Source: Thalassolituus sp034111725 (GTDB taxonomy: Bacteria > Pseudomonadota > Gammaproteobacteria > Pseudomonadales > Oceanobacteraceae). Taken from it: DNA of 64,000 bases. Shown here one piece after another: positions 8,407 through 16,082 of this stretch (position 1 is its first letter; each line of letters begins with the position of its first letter). The stretch covers positions 1 to 64,000 of the forward strand of contig NZ_JAWUWR010000043.1 of the NCBI RefSeq assembly GCF_034111725.1, read 5' to 3'. The notes under the pieces were generated by a model. The model had not been told where the DNA came from. It saw only the letters and a list, made by a program, of their open reading frames with translations, and searched no databases. A program made the translations under genes and the position numbers.

Positions 8407-9717
8407 TTATTTCTCTCTCACGTCCGCGAAAATACTAACAGCGTCGACGGCATCTTTAGTGCCAGCTCTAATTTGCAATATAACAGCACCTGCCTGTTGA
8501 GCTAAGTCTAAACCATGAGATGCCTGAGATTTACAAGCTGCCATACTTGTTATAGCGCTATTAGTACCTGTTTGAATCTTTCCAATCATGTCAGAAATTT
8601 CTTGGGTTGAACGGCTGGTGCGTCCTGCTAATTGACGAACTTCATCGGCAACAACGGCAAAGCCTCGCCCTTGGTCTCCTGCACGTGCAGCTTCAATCGC
8701 GGCGTTTAACGCCAGCAGGTTGGTCTGATCGGCAATGCCACGGATTGTATTAACGATCGATGTGATTTGTTCCGATTGCTTGCCTAATTCGGCAATGATG
8801 GTTGCAGATTTATCGACAGCCTCAGATATTTGAGACATCTCTTTTGCTGCATCTTGTACAACATCAGTACCAAGAGCTGCGGCTTTTTCTGTTTCGACCG
8901 CTATGTGATATGCACGAGATGCATTTTCAGCTTCTTGCCGATTCTTTTTAATATCATCAGTAATATCGGTGGCATACTTTATAAAGCCAAATAGATTGCC
9001 TTTATTATCAAGGAGAGGGTTATACGAAGCCTCTAGCCAAACTGTATTACCGTTTTTCGCAATTCGTTCGAAGCGGTTAGATATATATCGGCCACTTTTG
9101 AGCTGATCCCAGAACTTTTTATAGTCGTCGCTATCGGCATAATTTTTGTCGCAGAATATTCTATGATGTTTACCTATAATTTCCTGCTCCGAGTAGCCCA
9201 TTACGTTTAAAAAATTACGATTGGCAGAAACAACATTGCCTTTTAAGTCGAAGCGAATCACAGCACTGGAGCGATCGACTGCTTCTTGCTTGGCTCTATT
9301 ATCATTCTCCGTTTCTACTCGTTGCGTTACGTCATGGGCTATTTTTAGTATCTTGATAATTGTATGGTTCGCATCAATCACTGGCGCATAGGATGCTTCA
9401 AGCCAAACGATATCACCGTTGCCTTTGATCCTCTTATATTCACCGTGCATCGTGGTGCCATTGGCGAGCGATCGCCAAAAATCTTTATATTCAGCTGAAT
9501 CTATATAGCTAGGTTCGCATATTGTGCGGTGGTGACGGCCAATAAAGTCTTGGGCTTGATACCCTACCATTTTTAGGTATTTGTCATTGGCGAACAAAAT
9601 TTCTCCAGAAGGCGAAAACTCAGCAACAGCCATAGAGCGGTAGACCGCCTCAACAGTAGATGTATCAGGCCCCTTGTCGGGGCTGGGCTTTTTACTTGAG
9701 TTGCCGAAGATGTTCAT
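8407..9717 (-). CDS. Soluble PAS-PAS methyl-accepting chemotaxis transducer (BdlA-like)
   Basis: The 436-aa protein has two PAS domains (about residues 22-130 and 145-255, each with GxxxWLEASY(A/N)P-type cores) and a chemoreceptor signalling domain with the conserved hairpin tip (ALNAAIEAARAGDQGRGFAV, then ADEVRQLAGRTS). No membrane segment is present, so it should sense a cytoplasmic cue such as redox state or a small ligand through PAS. This architecture is that of BdlA (biofilm dispersion) and Aer-like receptors. The signalling domain is short after the tip, as in BdlA. ATG at 9717 has AAGGCGA upstream. The gene is monocistronic, divergent from the DTW gene. Confidence 0.88.
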   Translation of the reverse strand: MNIFGNSSKKPSPDKGPDTSTVEAVYRSMAVAEFSPSGEILFANDKYLKMVGYQAQDFIGRHHRTICEPSYIDSAEYKDFWRSLANGTTMHGEYKRIKGNGDIVWLEASYAPVIDANHTIIKILKIAHDVTQRVETENDNRAKQEAVDRSSAVIRFDLKGNVVSANRNFLNVMGYSEQEIIGKHHRIFCDKNYADSDDYKKFWDQLKSGRYISNRFERIAKNGNTVWLEASYNPLLDNKGNLFGFIKYATDITDDIKKNRQEAENASRAYHIAVETEKAAALGTDVVQDAAKEMSQISEAVDKSATIIAELGKQSEQITSIVNTIRGIADQTNLLALNAAIEAARAGDQGRGFAVVADEVRQLAGRTSRSTQEISDMIGKIQTGTNSAITSMAACKSQASHGLDLAQQAGAVILQIRAGTKDAVDAVSIFADVREK

Positions 9718-9854
9718 TCGCCTTACCTTATTGGGAATTGGGTTGTTCGCTTATTAAAGCTAGATCACTTCTATGGCGCGTCAAGCGCACTGATAGTCGA
9801 TTTTTAGTATTAGAGATAACTTTGCTAGTAACATACACTTCAACGCTTACTTTT

Positions 9855-10571
9855 ATGCCTCGAGTCTCATCTATCTATATAAATTCTGTCACCTTACTGC
9901 GTCAGCGCGAGCTGGCCCGATCTCGCCGTGAGTTTCTCGCGCGAGGCAGTCGTGTCAAACGCTGCACTGATTGCATGTTGGCTAAGTCGCTGTGCATGTG
10001 TTCATTACGTCCAGCCCCATCGGGTGCCGTGGCTGTTTGTCTTGTTTATTATCAAGGCGAGGTATTCAAACCCAGTAATACGGGCCGATTAGTGGCTGAT
10101 GTTTTGGCTGACAATCATGCCTTTCTGTGGAATCGTACTGAGCCAGATGCAGATATGTTGGCTGTGATGCAGCGTGAAGACTATGCGCCTCTGGTGATAT
10201 TCCCTTACAACTACGCTCTGCCCGAACGCCATATGAAAGACGACGAGACTTTGCAGCGCTATTTGGCAGGGCGCAAACCTTTGCTGATTTTTCTTGATGG
10301 CACTTGGCGCGAGGCGCGCAAAATGTTTCGCAGTTCTTGGCTGGCTAATTATCCAGTGATTGCGATTGAGCCAACACAAGCGTCGAATTATCGCTTACGC
10401 GAAGCCTTTCATGAGCATCAGTTGGGTACAGCAGAAGTGGCAATTGATATTTTACAGCGCATGGGCGAAAGCCAGTGTGCAGATAATCTATCGACCTATT
10501 TTGAGTTATTTAAAGATCGTTATTTAGCTGGACGAGCGAATCACTTTACGACGGACGATAGTGTGAATTGA
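9855..10571 (+). CDS. DTW-domain tRNA-uridine aminocarboxypropyltransferase family protein
   Basis: The protein (238 aa from ATG 9855) contains the DTW-family signature FLDGTWREARKM and a Cys cluster near the N-terminus (RCTDCMLAKSLCMC) that should bind zinc. The DTW family (TapT/YfiP) transfers the aminocarboxypropyl group of S-adenosylmethionine to uridine in tRNA (acp3U). The frame is open to 9660 but overlaps the chemotaxis gene there and codes an unlikely sequence, so ATG 9855 (MPRVSSIY) is chosen; the ribosome site is weak and the start is uncertain. Confidence 0.8.
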   Translation: MPRVSSIYINSVTLLRQRELARSRREFLARGSRVKRCTDCMLAKSLCMCSLRPAPSGAVAVCLVYYQGEVFKPSNTGRLVADVLADNHAFLWNRTEPDADMLAVMQREDYAPLVIFPYNYALPERHMKDDETLQRYLAGRKPLLIFLDGTWREARKMFRSSWLANYPVIAIEPTQASNYRLREAFHEHQLGTAEVAIDILQRMGESQCADNLSTYFELFKDRYLAGRANHFTTDDSVN

Positions 10572-10581
10572 TAGCAAATAG

Positions 10582-10609
10582 AAAGCGCCGTCCAATAGCG
10601 GCGCTTTTT
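10582..10609. terminator. Terminator shared by DTW and PSD-like genes
   Basis: A stem AAAGCGCCG / CGGCGCTTT with an 8-nt loop is flanked by A- and T-runs, so it can work for both convergent genes ending at 10571 and 10626. Confidence 0.85.
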
Positions 10610-10625
10610 ATATTTAAATGATTAC

Positions 10626-12065
10626 TTATTCAGGTGCATTGCCAATATCAAATAAGGTTATTTGATTGCCCATTCGTGTTTGCACCGCTCCCGTTGCTAA
10701 ACCTTTCGAGAATAATAAAATATTCAACGAACCGCCGTAGAAGAAATTTCCGAGGCGAGTATAGCCACGCTTCACTTGTGCGCCTGGCACGATATCTTCA
10801 TCAAGCACAACTGAGCCTATGGTATCTAAGCCCACTGGAATAGAGGCAACATAGCCTTCGACTTCGTTGCCGAAGACATTTTTGTAAGTCACTTTAATAA
10901 TGACGACGCCGCGTTGAAATACTTCGAATTGGCCGAAATCGGTTCCTGCACGACCAACGTTACCGTCTTGTGGCACCCAGTTTGGCCAGTCAATGTAACC
11001 ATAGGTTCCGGCTTCAATGACTTCTGCATGCACTACCTCACCGCTAACAGGGGTATGAAAGTGGTGATAGGTATTTGGCATCAATACGCAAGACAGTCCA
11101 GTACCACCGACGAATTTCTGTTTGATATCGTCGGGGGTGTGACCGAGTAGATGAACTAAATCGATGGGGATGTTTTTTACGTCGAGTACGGTATCGGCTT
11201 GTAGTGGATTGTTGATGAAGGCACGTTCACTTTCCATTGTGCCACCGAGTACTTGTACTAAAGGGTTCATAATACAGTCGGTTGGCGAAGACACTACATA
11301 GTCTTTTTCTGGCATGGTGACGGGGCGGCTAGGAATAACTTCATTTTGCGTATCAATTTTAATTTGCCGCGCAAAAAACTCATTCCACGAGTTGTAATTG
11401 TATTCATCACCTGCAGGTGGAATATAATCGGTGATTTCAATGCGCGGATCTTCTACCCATTCTGGCACTAGAGCCGCGGAGGCTTGAGTATTCATATAGG
11501 CCCCGCGCTGCATGCTAAAATCACGAGTAAATTTAAAGCCAGTTTCTAAAGGTGTTAAATGATCCGGCATATAGCCTTGCACAAAGGCTTGCGCGGCTGG
11601 GTTTTTATAGTAATACCAAGCAAAGTTCTGAATGTACTTTAGGCCATTATCTTGGTCGCCACTGATGCTGGGTAAAAAGGTACACCAATCGCGAAAAGTC
11701 GTCAGCATGTTAACCACTAAGCCATCGACGGTGATATTGCCTTTCCATGGGTTTTCCATTTGGTAAGAGGCGGGCAGCTCTTGCATTTGGGTATCGACGG
11801 CCTCTAACGCTTGGTAGGTTTTTTCGTCGGTTACGTATTGTTGTGCTAGGTAAAATAATGAGGCGTAACAGGGAGAGTCGGTGAGGGTTTCAATGACATC
11901 AGGGGTCAATAGTGGCTCCCCGGTTACTGGTGACATCAATTGGGGGAGAGAGTCTGCTGGGCCTTCGTGTAGAGTGCGCGGCGTCGGCCATAGGAAATAG
12001 GCAATAAGTACAAGAATAAGCACACCAACCAACTTGGTGATAGTGCTATTGGATAGCATAGACAT
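10626..12065 (-). CDS. Phosphatidylserine decarboxylase family protein (pyruvoyl-type, atypical)
   Basis: The 479-aa protein has an N-terminal membrane anchor (residues ~10-26), a unique N-terminal half, and a C-terminal PSD-like domain: CVLMPNTYHHFHTPVSGEV, then VGLDTIGSV and, near the end, RLGNFFYGGSLNILLF. In classical PSD enzymes the chain self-cleaves at a conserved Gly-Ser to make the pyruvoyl cofactor; here the matching position reads Gly-Gly-Ser. This divergent group also includes amino-acid decarboxylases such as fungal PsiD, so the substrate may be phosphatidylserine or a free amino acid. ATG 12065 has GGGAGAG upstream. It forms a single-gene unit. Confidence 0.75.
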   Translation of the reverse strand: MSMLSNSTITKLVGVLILVLIAYFLWPTPRTLHEGPADSLPQLMSPVTGEPLLTPDVIETLTDSPCYASLFYLAQQYVTDEKTYQALEAVDTQMQELPASYQMENPWKGNITVDGLVVNMLTTFRDWCTFLPSISGDQDNGLKYIQNFAWYYYKNPAAQAFVQGYMPDHLTPLETGFKFTRDFSMQRGAYMNTQASAALVPEWVEDPRIEITDYIPPAGDEYNYNSWNEFFARQIKIDTQNEVIPSRPVTMPEKDYVVSSPTDCIMNPLVQVLGGTMESERAFINNPLQADTVLDVKNIPIDLVHLLGHTPDDIKQKFVGGTGLSCVLMPNTYHHFHTPVSGEVVHAEVIEAGTYGYIDWPNWVPQDGNVGRAGTDFGQFEVFQRGVVIIKVTYKNVFGNEVEGYVASIPVGLDTIGSVVLDEDIVPGAQVKRGYTRLGNFFYGGSLNILLFSKGLATGAVQTRMGNQITLFDIGNAPE

Positions 12066-12305
12066 GGGTCTCTCCCTGTAATGATGGATGCGGTATCAGC
12101 CAATTTTTACTTAGCTTTGTTGAAATCAGCATACTGGATGCAGAGCTGCGGGATAACTGGGTTAGGTCAATGTGTCGCAAGATTACTTAGTTCTTTATGC
12201 TTTAACGCAAGAAATTGCTGGTGATTTCCGCGCCTGAAGCGAGACAGAGTGGCCTTTGGCGGTTACAATCTGGCCCTTTCATATAGCCATTAAGAAGCAA
12301 TTCCC

Positions 12306-13028
12306 ATGGGCAGAGCGTACCAGAACCGTAAAGAATCAATGGCCAAGACGGCCGGAGCAAAAACCAAGGTCTATTCCCGATATGGCCGCGAGATCTACGT
12401 TATCGCGAAAGCCGGTGGTACTGATCCTTCCGCTAACCTTTCATTGCGTAGCTTAATTGATCGAGCGAAGAAAGATCAGGTGCCTTCGCATGTGATTGAG
12501 AAAGCACTCGATAAGGCCAAGGGCGGCATCGGTGAAGATTACGTTCCTGCGTTGTACGAAGGTATTGCACCTGGTGGCTGCATGGTATTGATCAGCGCCT
12601 TAACGGATAACCACAACCGTACTTTCGGTGAGATTCGTGGTGTGTTCTCTAAGTGTAAAGCTAAGCTGGGTACTCAGGGCTCGGTTTCTCATATGTTTGA
12701 TCATCGTGCGATGTTTGTATTTGCTGGTGACGACGAAGAAGTAGCGCTAGAAGCGTTGATGATGGCTGATGTTGATGTTTCTGACATTGATTGCGAAGAC
12801 GGCATGATCACAGTGTTAGTACCGCCGACTGATTTCTTTAAAACCAAAACGGCATTGCAGGAAATGAATCCTGAGATCGATTTTGAAGTTGAAGAAATTA
12901 CCTATTTGCCAACGATGGAACATCCAATTACTGGTGACGATGTGGCCCAGTTTGAGCGTTTCGCTGCGTTGATTAACGATCTAGAAGATGTGCAAGAAAT
13001 CTATCATAACGGTACTTTTGATAGTTGA
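12306..13028 (+). CDS. YebC/PmpR-family protein (YeeN-like)
   Basis: The 240-aa protein has the family start MGRAYQNRKESMAKTAGAKT with a YGREIYVIAKAGG block, the middle block YEGIAPGGCMVLISALTDN-NRT and the VSHMFDHRA segment typical of YebC/YeeN proteins. The family was described as transcription regulators and more recently as ribosome-associated factors helping polyproline translation; this member belongs to the YeeN-like branch, for which the role is less clear. It is cytoplasmic and monocistronic with its own terminator. Confidence 0.88.
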   Translation: MGRAYQNRKESMAKTAGAKTKVYSRYGREIYVIAKAGGTDPSANLSLRSLIDRAKKDQVPSHVIEKALDKAKGGIGEDYVPALYEGIAPGGCMVLISALTDNHNRTFGEIRGVFSKCKAKLGTQGSVSHMFDHRAMFVFAGDDEEVALEALMMADVDVSDIDCEDGMITVLVPPTDFFKTKTALQEMNPEIDFEVEEITYLPTMEHPITGDDVAQFERFAALINDLEDVQEIYHNGTFDS

Positions 13029-13041
13029 ATCTAAGTAAATA

Positions 13042-13067
13042 AAAAGGGCGCTAACGGCGCCCTTTTT
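13042..13067. terminator. Terminator after the YebC-family gene
   Basis: A stem AAAAGGGCGC / GCGCCCTTTT with loop TAACG is followed by T. The flanking A-run means it can also serve the convergent histidine kinase gene that ends at 13079. Confidence 0.9.
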
Positions 13068-13078
13068 ATTGCTAGCAT

Positions 13079-14467
13079 TTATTGAGGCATTCCCGACAGC
13101 GTTAACGTGACACTTAAGCCACCACCGGACCTGTGTTCGTATTTGACCTCACCGTGTAGTGTTTCGACAATGCGCTGCACGATAGACAGCCCTAACCCAG
13201 CGCCTGGTTTATCTTGGCCGTGGGCACGATAAAAGCGTTCACTGAGTCGATGAAGATCGGCGTCACTTACTCCGCGACCTCTGTCTTCTACTTTAATTAT
13301 TATTTGTTCTATATCTGCCGTAACGCTTAAGGTAATAATATTTTCTTTATCGCCATAACGAATAGCGTTATCGACTAGGTTCCGTAAGGCGATATTAAAC
13401 AATGTCGGATTAATGTTTAGCAGTAGTGGTTGATCGGGTGCAGAGCTCTCTAAGACAAGCTCCGCTCCAGCGGCTTCTGCCATTCCCCACGAGTCGGCAA
13501 GTAATCGGCGGCAGAGTTCGTTGACGTCACACGCTTCGCCTATGTGGTTAGGAGCATCGTCGTCTAACCGAGCCAGTAATAATAATTGTTCAACCACGCG
13601 ATGACTGCGCGTCACGCTATCTGATAGCTTACTTAATTCGTCTTGCATGCTGCTATCGGCGGTTTTTTGCAGGCTTTGAGTCCGTAGTTTCATCACTGCT
13701 AATGGAGTGCGTAGCTCGTGCGCTGCATCGGCGACAAAGCGGCGTTCTTTATCAATACCATTGTGTAGTCGATTAAATAGTAGATTCATTTCTTCTACGA
13801 CGGGTTTGAGTTCGTTGGGCATAGGGTCAAAATGAATGGGCTGTAGATTATTCATGGTGCGCCCCCGAATCATCCAATTTAGCTCGTCAAGCTTTGCTAA
13901 GCCATAATTAATGACTGTGTTAGCGATGAAACTGCATAAAATGAGCGCCAGCAATCCTGAAAATATGAACATGTTAAATAAAGAGTCGCTTAGCTCAGCG
14001 CGAGCGACAGGGATTTCAGCAACCAATAACCAGCTATTGCTTCTGGGAAGTTTATCAACATAAACAACCCAGTCTTGCTGGTTTTTGGATTGGTAATAAA
14101 AACCTTTTTCTAATGGTGCTAGTGCAAATTCGGGGCTGCTGGCTGAGCGGAAATTTAACTCGCTGCCATCATGATTCCAAACTTGCAGTAGAATTTTCTT
14201 TTCATAAACCTGCAGAGTTGTCGGCATAGGCTCATTAATTGATATGGTTTCATCCAAAGCTTTGCCGATATTTTTAGCATAGTTTTGAATGTCGGGTTGA
14301 TCGATAACGCCTTTAATTATTCGGGCAATCGTTAGTAGCTCGGCATCAAATACTTCATTAACTTCGTGACGAGCAATGTAATGACTTAGTACGCTATTAA
14401 TAACCAGTGCTAATAATACCGTTGCAATAACCGACCATAGCAAACGATACTTAATCGAATTAATCAT
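13079..14467 (-). CDS. Sensor histidine kinase of the redox/flavin operon
   Basis: This kinase (462 aa from ATG 14467) has a membrane helix at ~8-30, a periplasmic sensor of about 130 residues, a second helix at ~164-186, a phosphoacceptor block DAAHELRTPLAV with His250, and ATP-binding motifs NLVDNAIRYGD, DRGRGVSD and GAGLGLSIV. The order resembles QseC/PmrB-type kinases. A longer frame (14491) exists, but ATG 14467 gives an 8-bp overlap with the response regulator, typical of translational coupling. It is the last gene of a six-gene operon with TlpA, DUF4266, DUF3570, ApbE and the regulator. The signal is unknown; the periplasmic domain has no Cys pair. Confidence 0.9.
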   Translation of the reverse strand: MINSIKYRLLWSVIATVLLALVINSVLSHYIARHEVNEVFDAELLTIARIIKGVIDQPDIQNYAKNIGKALDETISINEPMPTTLQVYEKKILLQVWNHDGSELNFRSASSPEFALAPLEKGFYYQSKNQQDWVVYVDKLPRSNSWLLVAEIPVARAELSDSLFNMFIFSGLLALILCSFIANTVINYGLAKLDELNWMIRGRTMNNLQPIHFDPMPNELKPVVEEMNLLFNRLHNGIDKERRFVADAAHELRTPLAVMKLRTQSLQKTADSSMQDELSKLSDSVTRSHRVVEQLLLLARLDDDAPNHIGEACDVNELCRRLLADSWGMAEAAGAELVLESSAPDQPLLLNINPTLFNIALRNLVDNAIRYGDKENIITLSVTADIEQIIIKVEDRGRGVSDADLHRLSERFYRAHGQDKPGAGLGLSIVQRIVETLHGEVKYEHRSGGGLSVTLTLSGMPQ

Positions 14468-15140
14468 CGTTCGAAGCCTTGCTTGACTCAATTAATGTGT
14501 AACCAATGCCGCGAATGGTACGAATTAACTCCGGATAAAACTTTTTCCGTAAGTGATGCACATGTACTTCTAAAGCATTACTGCCTACATCTTCGCTCCA
14601 ACCGTAAATAGCTTGTTCAAGCTGTTGGCGAGTAAATACTTGTTTTGGACGTGTCATAAATATTTCTAGCAATGTATATTCTCGGCGAGATAGGCTGACT
14701 TCTTCACCTTTATAAAAAACCTGATGACTATTAGGCTCAAGACGAACAAGATCGAACACGAGTGCTGATTCTGAGCGTACTTTTCGGCGGCGTAATAGCG
14801 CGCGTACTCTTGCCGTTAACTCGTCCAGTTCAAATGGCTTTAATAGATAATCGTCTGCACCGGCATCAAGACCTGTAACTCTGTCGTGTAAACTATCACG
14901 AGCAGTCAGAATTAATATAGGTAACTCTGAGCCGCGGGCACGCAATTCTTTAATGATTTGAATTCCGTCGATTATCGGTAATCCGATATCCATAATCGCC
15001 AGATCGAAATCTTCTTTTATTAATGCATTAAGTGCATGCTGACCGTCTTTCACCCAATCGACCACATAACTCATGTTGCGCAGAGTTGTGACTAAGCTTT
15101 CCCCAAGCATTGGATCGTCTTCCACGACGAGTAGGCGCAT
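14460..15140 (-). CDS. OmpR-family response regulator (QseB/PmrA-like) of the redox/flavin operon
   Basis: The 226-aa regulator has a receiver domain with phospho-acceptor Asp51 (LAIMDIGLP), conserved Lys in LLKPFE, and a winged-helix DNA-binding domain (SRREYTLLEIFM, ALEVHVHHLRKK, IRTIRGIGYTL). Its start ATG 15140 overlaps the apbE stop as TAATG, so translation is coupled; the frame upstream to 15155 is ignored. QseB/PmrA relatives bind direct repeats of CTTAA spaced by about 11 bp, exactly the half-sites found in the palindrome at 18230-18271, so it probably controls both its own operon and dsbD. Confidence 0.92.
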   Translation of the reverse strand: MRLLVVEDDPMLGESLVTTLRNMSYVVDWVKDGQHALNALIKEDFDLAIMDIGLPIIDGIQIIKELRARGSELPILILTARDSLHDRVTGLDAGADDYLLKPFELDELTARVRALLRRRKVRSESALVFDLVRLEPNSHQVFYKGEEVSLSRREYTLLEIFMTRPKQVFTRQQLEQAIYGWSEDVGSNALEVHVHHLRKKFYPELIRTIRGIGYTLIESSKASNDD

Positions 15141-16045
15141 TAGCGGATGCCCCAATAGGTAACGTTTTGTTCTTCAAGGAATGCTTCCGCATCAATACCC
15201 ATTAGCATCGCCAGCGAACTGCAAAGCCCTGCTTCAACACAGGTTGGGGCAATGGTCGTAATGGAACGTGGGGCGCTAACGACAGGCCATCCTGTTAATG
15301 GGTTAAGTATATGGCTGTAGCGTTGGTTATTTTTTAGTAGATAACGACGTGAATCACCGCTGGTTGCTAAGCCACCATTGGAAATATCAATTATTGTTTC
15401 TTGTTGCTGCATATTATTGTTATTTTCGTCCGTTACGGTTTCTATACCGACTTGCCATGGGTGACCATTTTTACGTGGTCCTTGTACGCGTAAGTCGCCA
15501 CCAAAGTTAACTAAAAATGCGTCTTTGAATTGGCTTTTAACTAAGTCGTAAGCTTTATCGACCGCGTATTCTTTTCCTATTCCGCCGAGATCAATTTCCA
15601 TACCGGCAGGCAGAGTTAGTGTGGGTCGTTGCCATTGCACTTTTTGCCAACCAATTAATGGCAGTATGGTATCAATAGCAGCTTGTTCTGGGACATTGTC
15701 AGAACCGTCAAAGCGCCAAATTGCGCGTAATTTCCCCGAGGTAATATCAAACAGTCCGTTTGATAACTGCCAAAGTGTGGCGGCGAAATCGAGCATGTCG
15801 GCGGTTTCATCGTCGACAACGACAGCAACGCCGTTGGCGTTGTTGATTTGAAAAATAATATTATCATCGCGGTAGCGACTGAGGTGTCGCTCTATACGCT
15901 GTGTTTCTGCTTGCACGAGCTGCCCCAAAGCGAGCGCCAGCGTAGAATCTGTTGTGTCGAATATAACTTCACATGTACTAGCCATAGCCGGAAAGCGAAC
16001 TCGGCATAGGTCTGAGGTTTGTGTTAATTGTAAGCAGTAGTCCAC
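15140..16045 (-). CDS. apbE: ApbE-family FAD:protein FMN transferase
   Basis: The 301-aa protein has the ApbE motif series: MASTCEVIFD, RHLSRYRDDNIIFQIN, GLFDITSGKLRAIWRF, EIDLGGIGKEYAVD, VNFGGDLRVQG, GGLATSGDSRRY, and SHILNPLTGWPV. ApbE attaches FMN through a phosphoester to Thr/Ser of target proteins. Unlike most family members it shows no signal peptide or lipobox, so it may work in the cytoplasm or have a misplaced start. The frame begins with GTG at 16045; an internal ATG at 15985 (MASTCEV) would remove only 20 residues. It sits between the DUF3570 gene and the regulator; a flavinylated partner is expected near, possibly a protein of this operon. Confidence 0.88.
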   Translation of the reverse strand: MDYCLQLTQTSDLCRVRFPAMASTCEVIFDTTDSTLALALGQLVQAETQRIERHLSRYRDDNIIFQINNANGVAVVVDDETADMLDFAATLWQLSNGLFDITSGKLRAIWRFDGSDNVPEQAAIDTILPLIGWQKVQWQRPTLTLPAGMEIDLGGIGKEYAVDKAYDLVKSQFKDAFLVNFGGDLRVQGPRKNGHPWQVGIETVTDENNNNMQQQETIIDISNGGLATSGDSRRYLLKNNQRYSHILNPLTGWPVVSAPRSITTIAPTCVEAGLCSSLAMLMGIDAEAFLEEQNVTYWGIR

Positions 16046-16078
16046 GCTACTTTCTCGCTACTTTCTCGCTACTTTCTC
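16046..16078 (-). repeat. Three perfect 11-bp tandem repeats before apbE
   Basis: Three exact copies of GAGAAAGTAGC (minus-strand sense) fill the 37-bp gap between the DUF3570 stop and the GTG start of apbE. Each unit contains a purine-rich GAGAAAG that resembles a weak ribosome site, so copy number could affect apbE translation. Confidence 0.9.
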
Positions 16079-16082
16079 GCCA

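Noticed and set aside
9660..9854. N-terminal 65-residue extension of the DTW protein
   Set aside because: It would overlap the chemotaxis gene start on the other strand and its sequence does not look like a DTW N-terminus.
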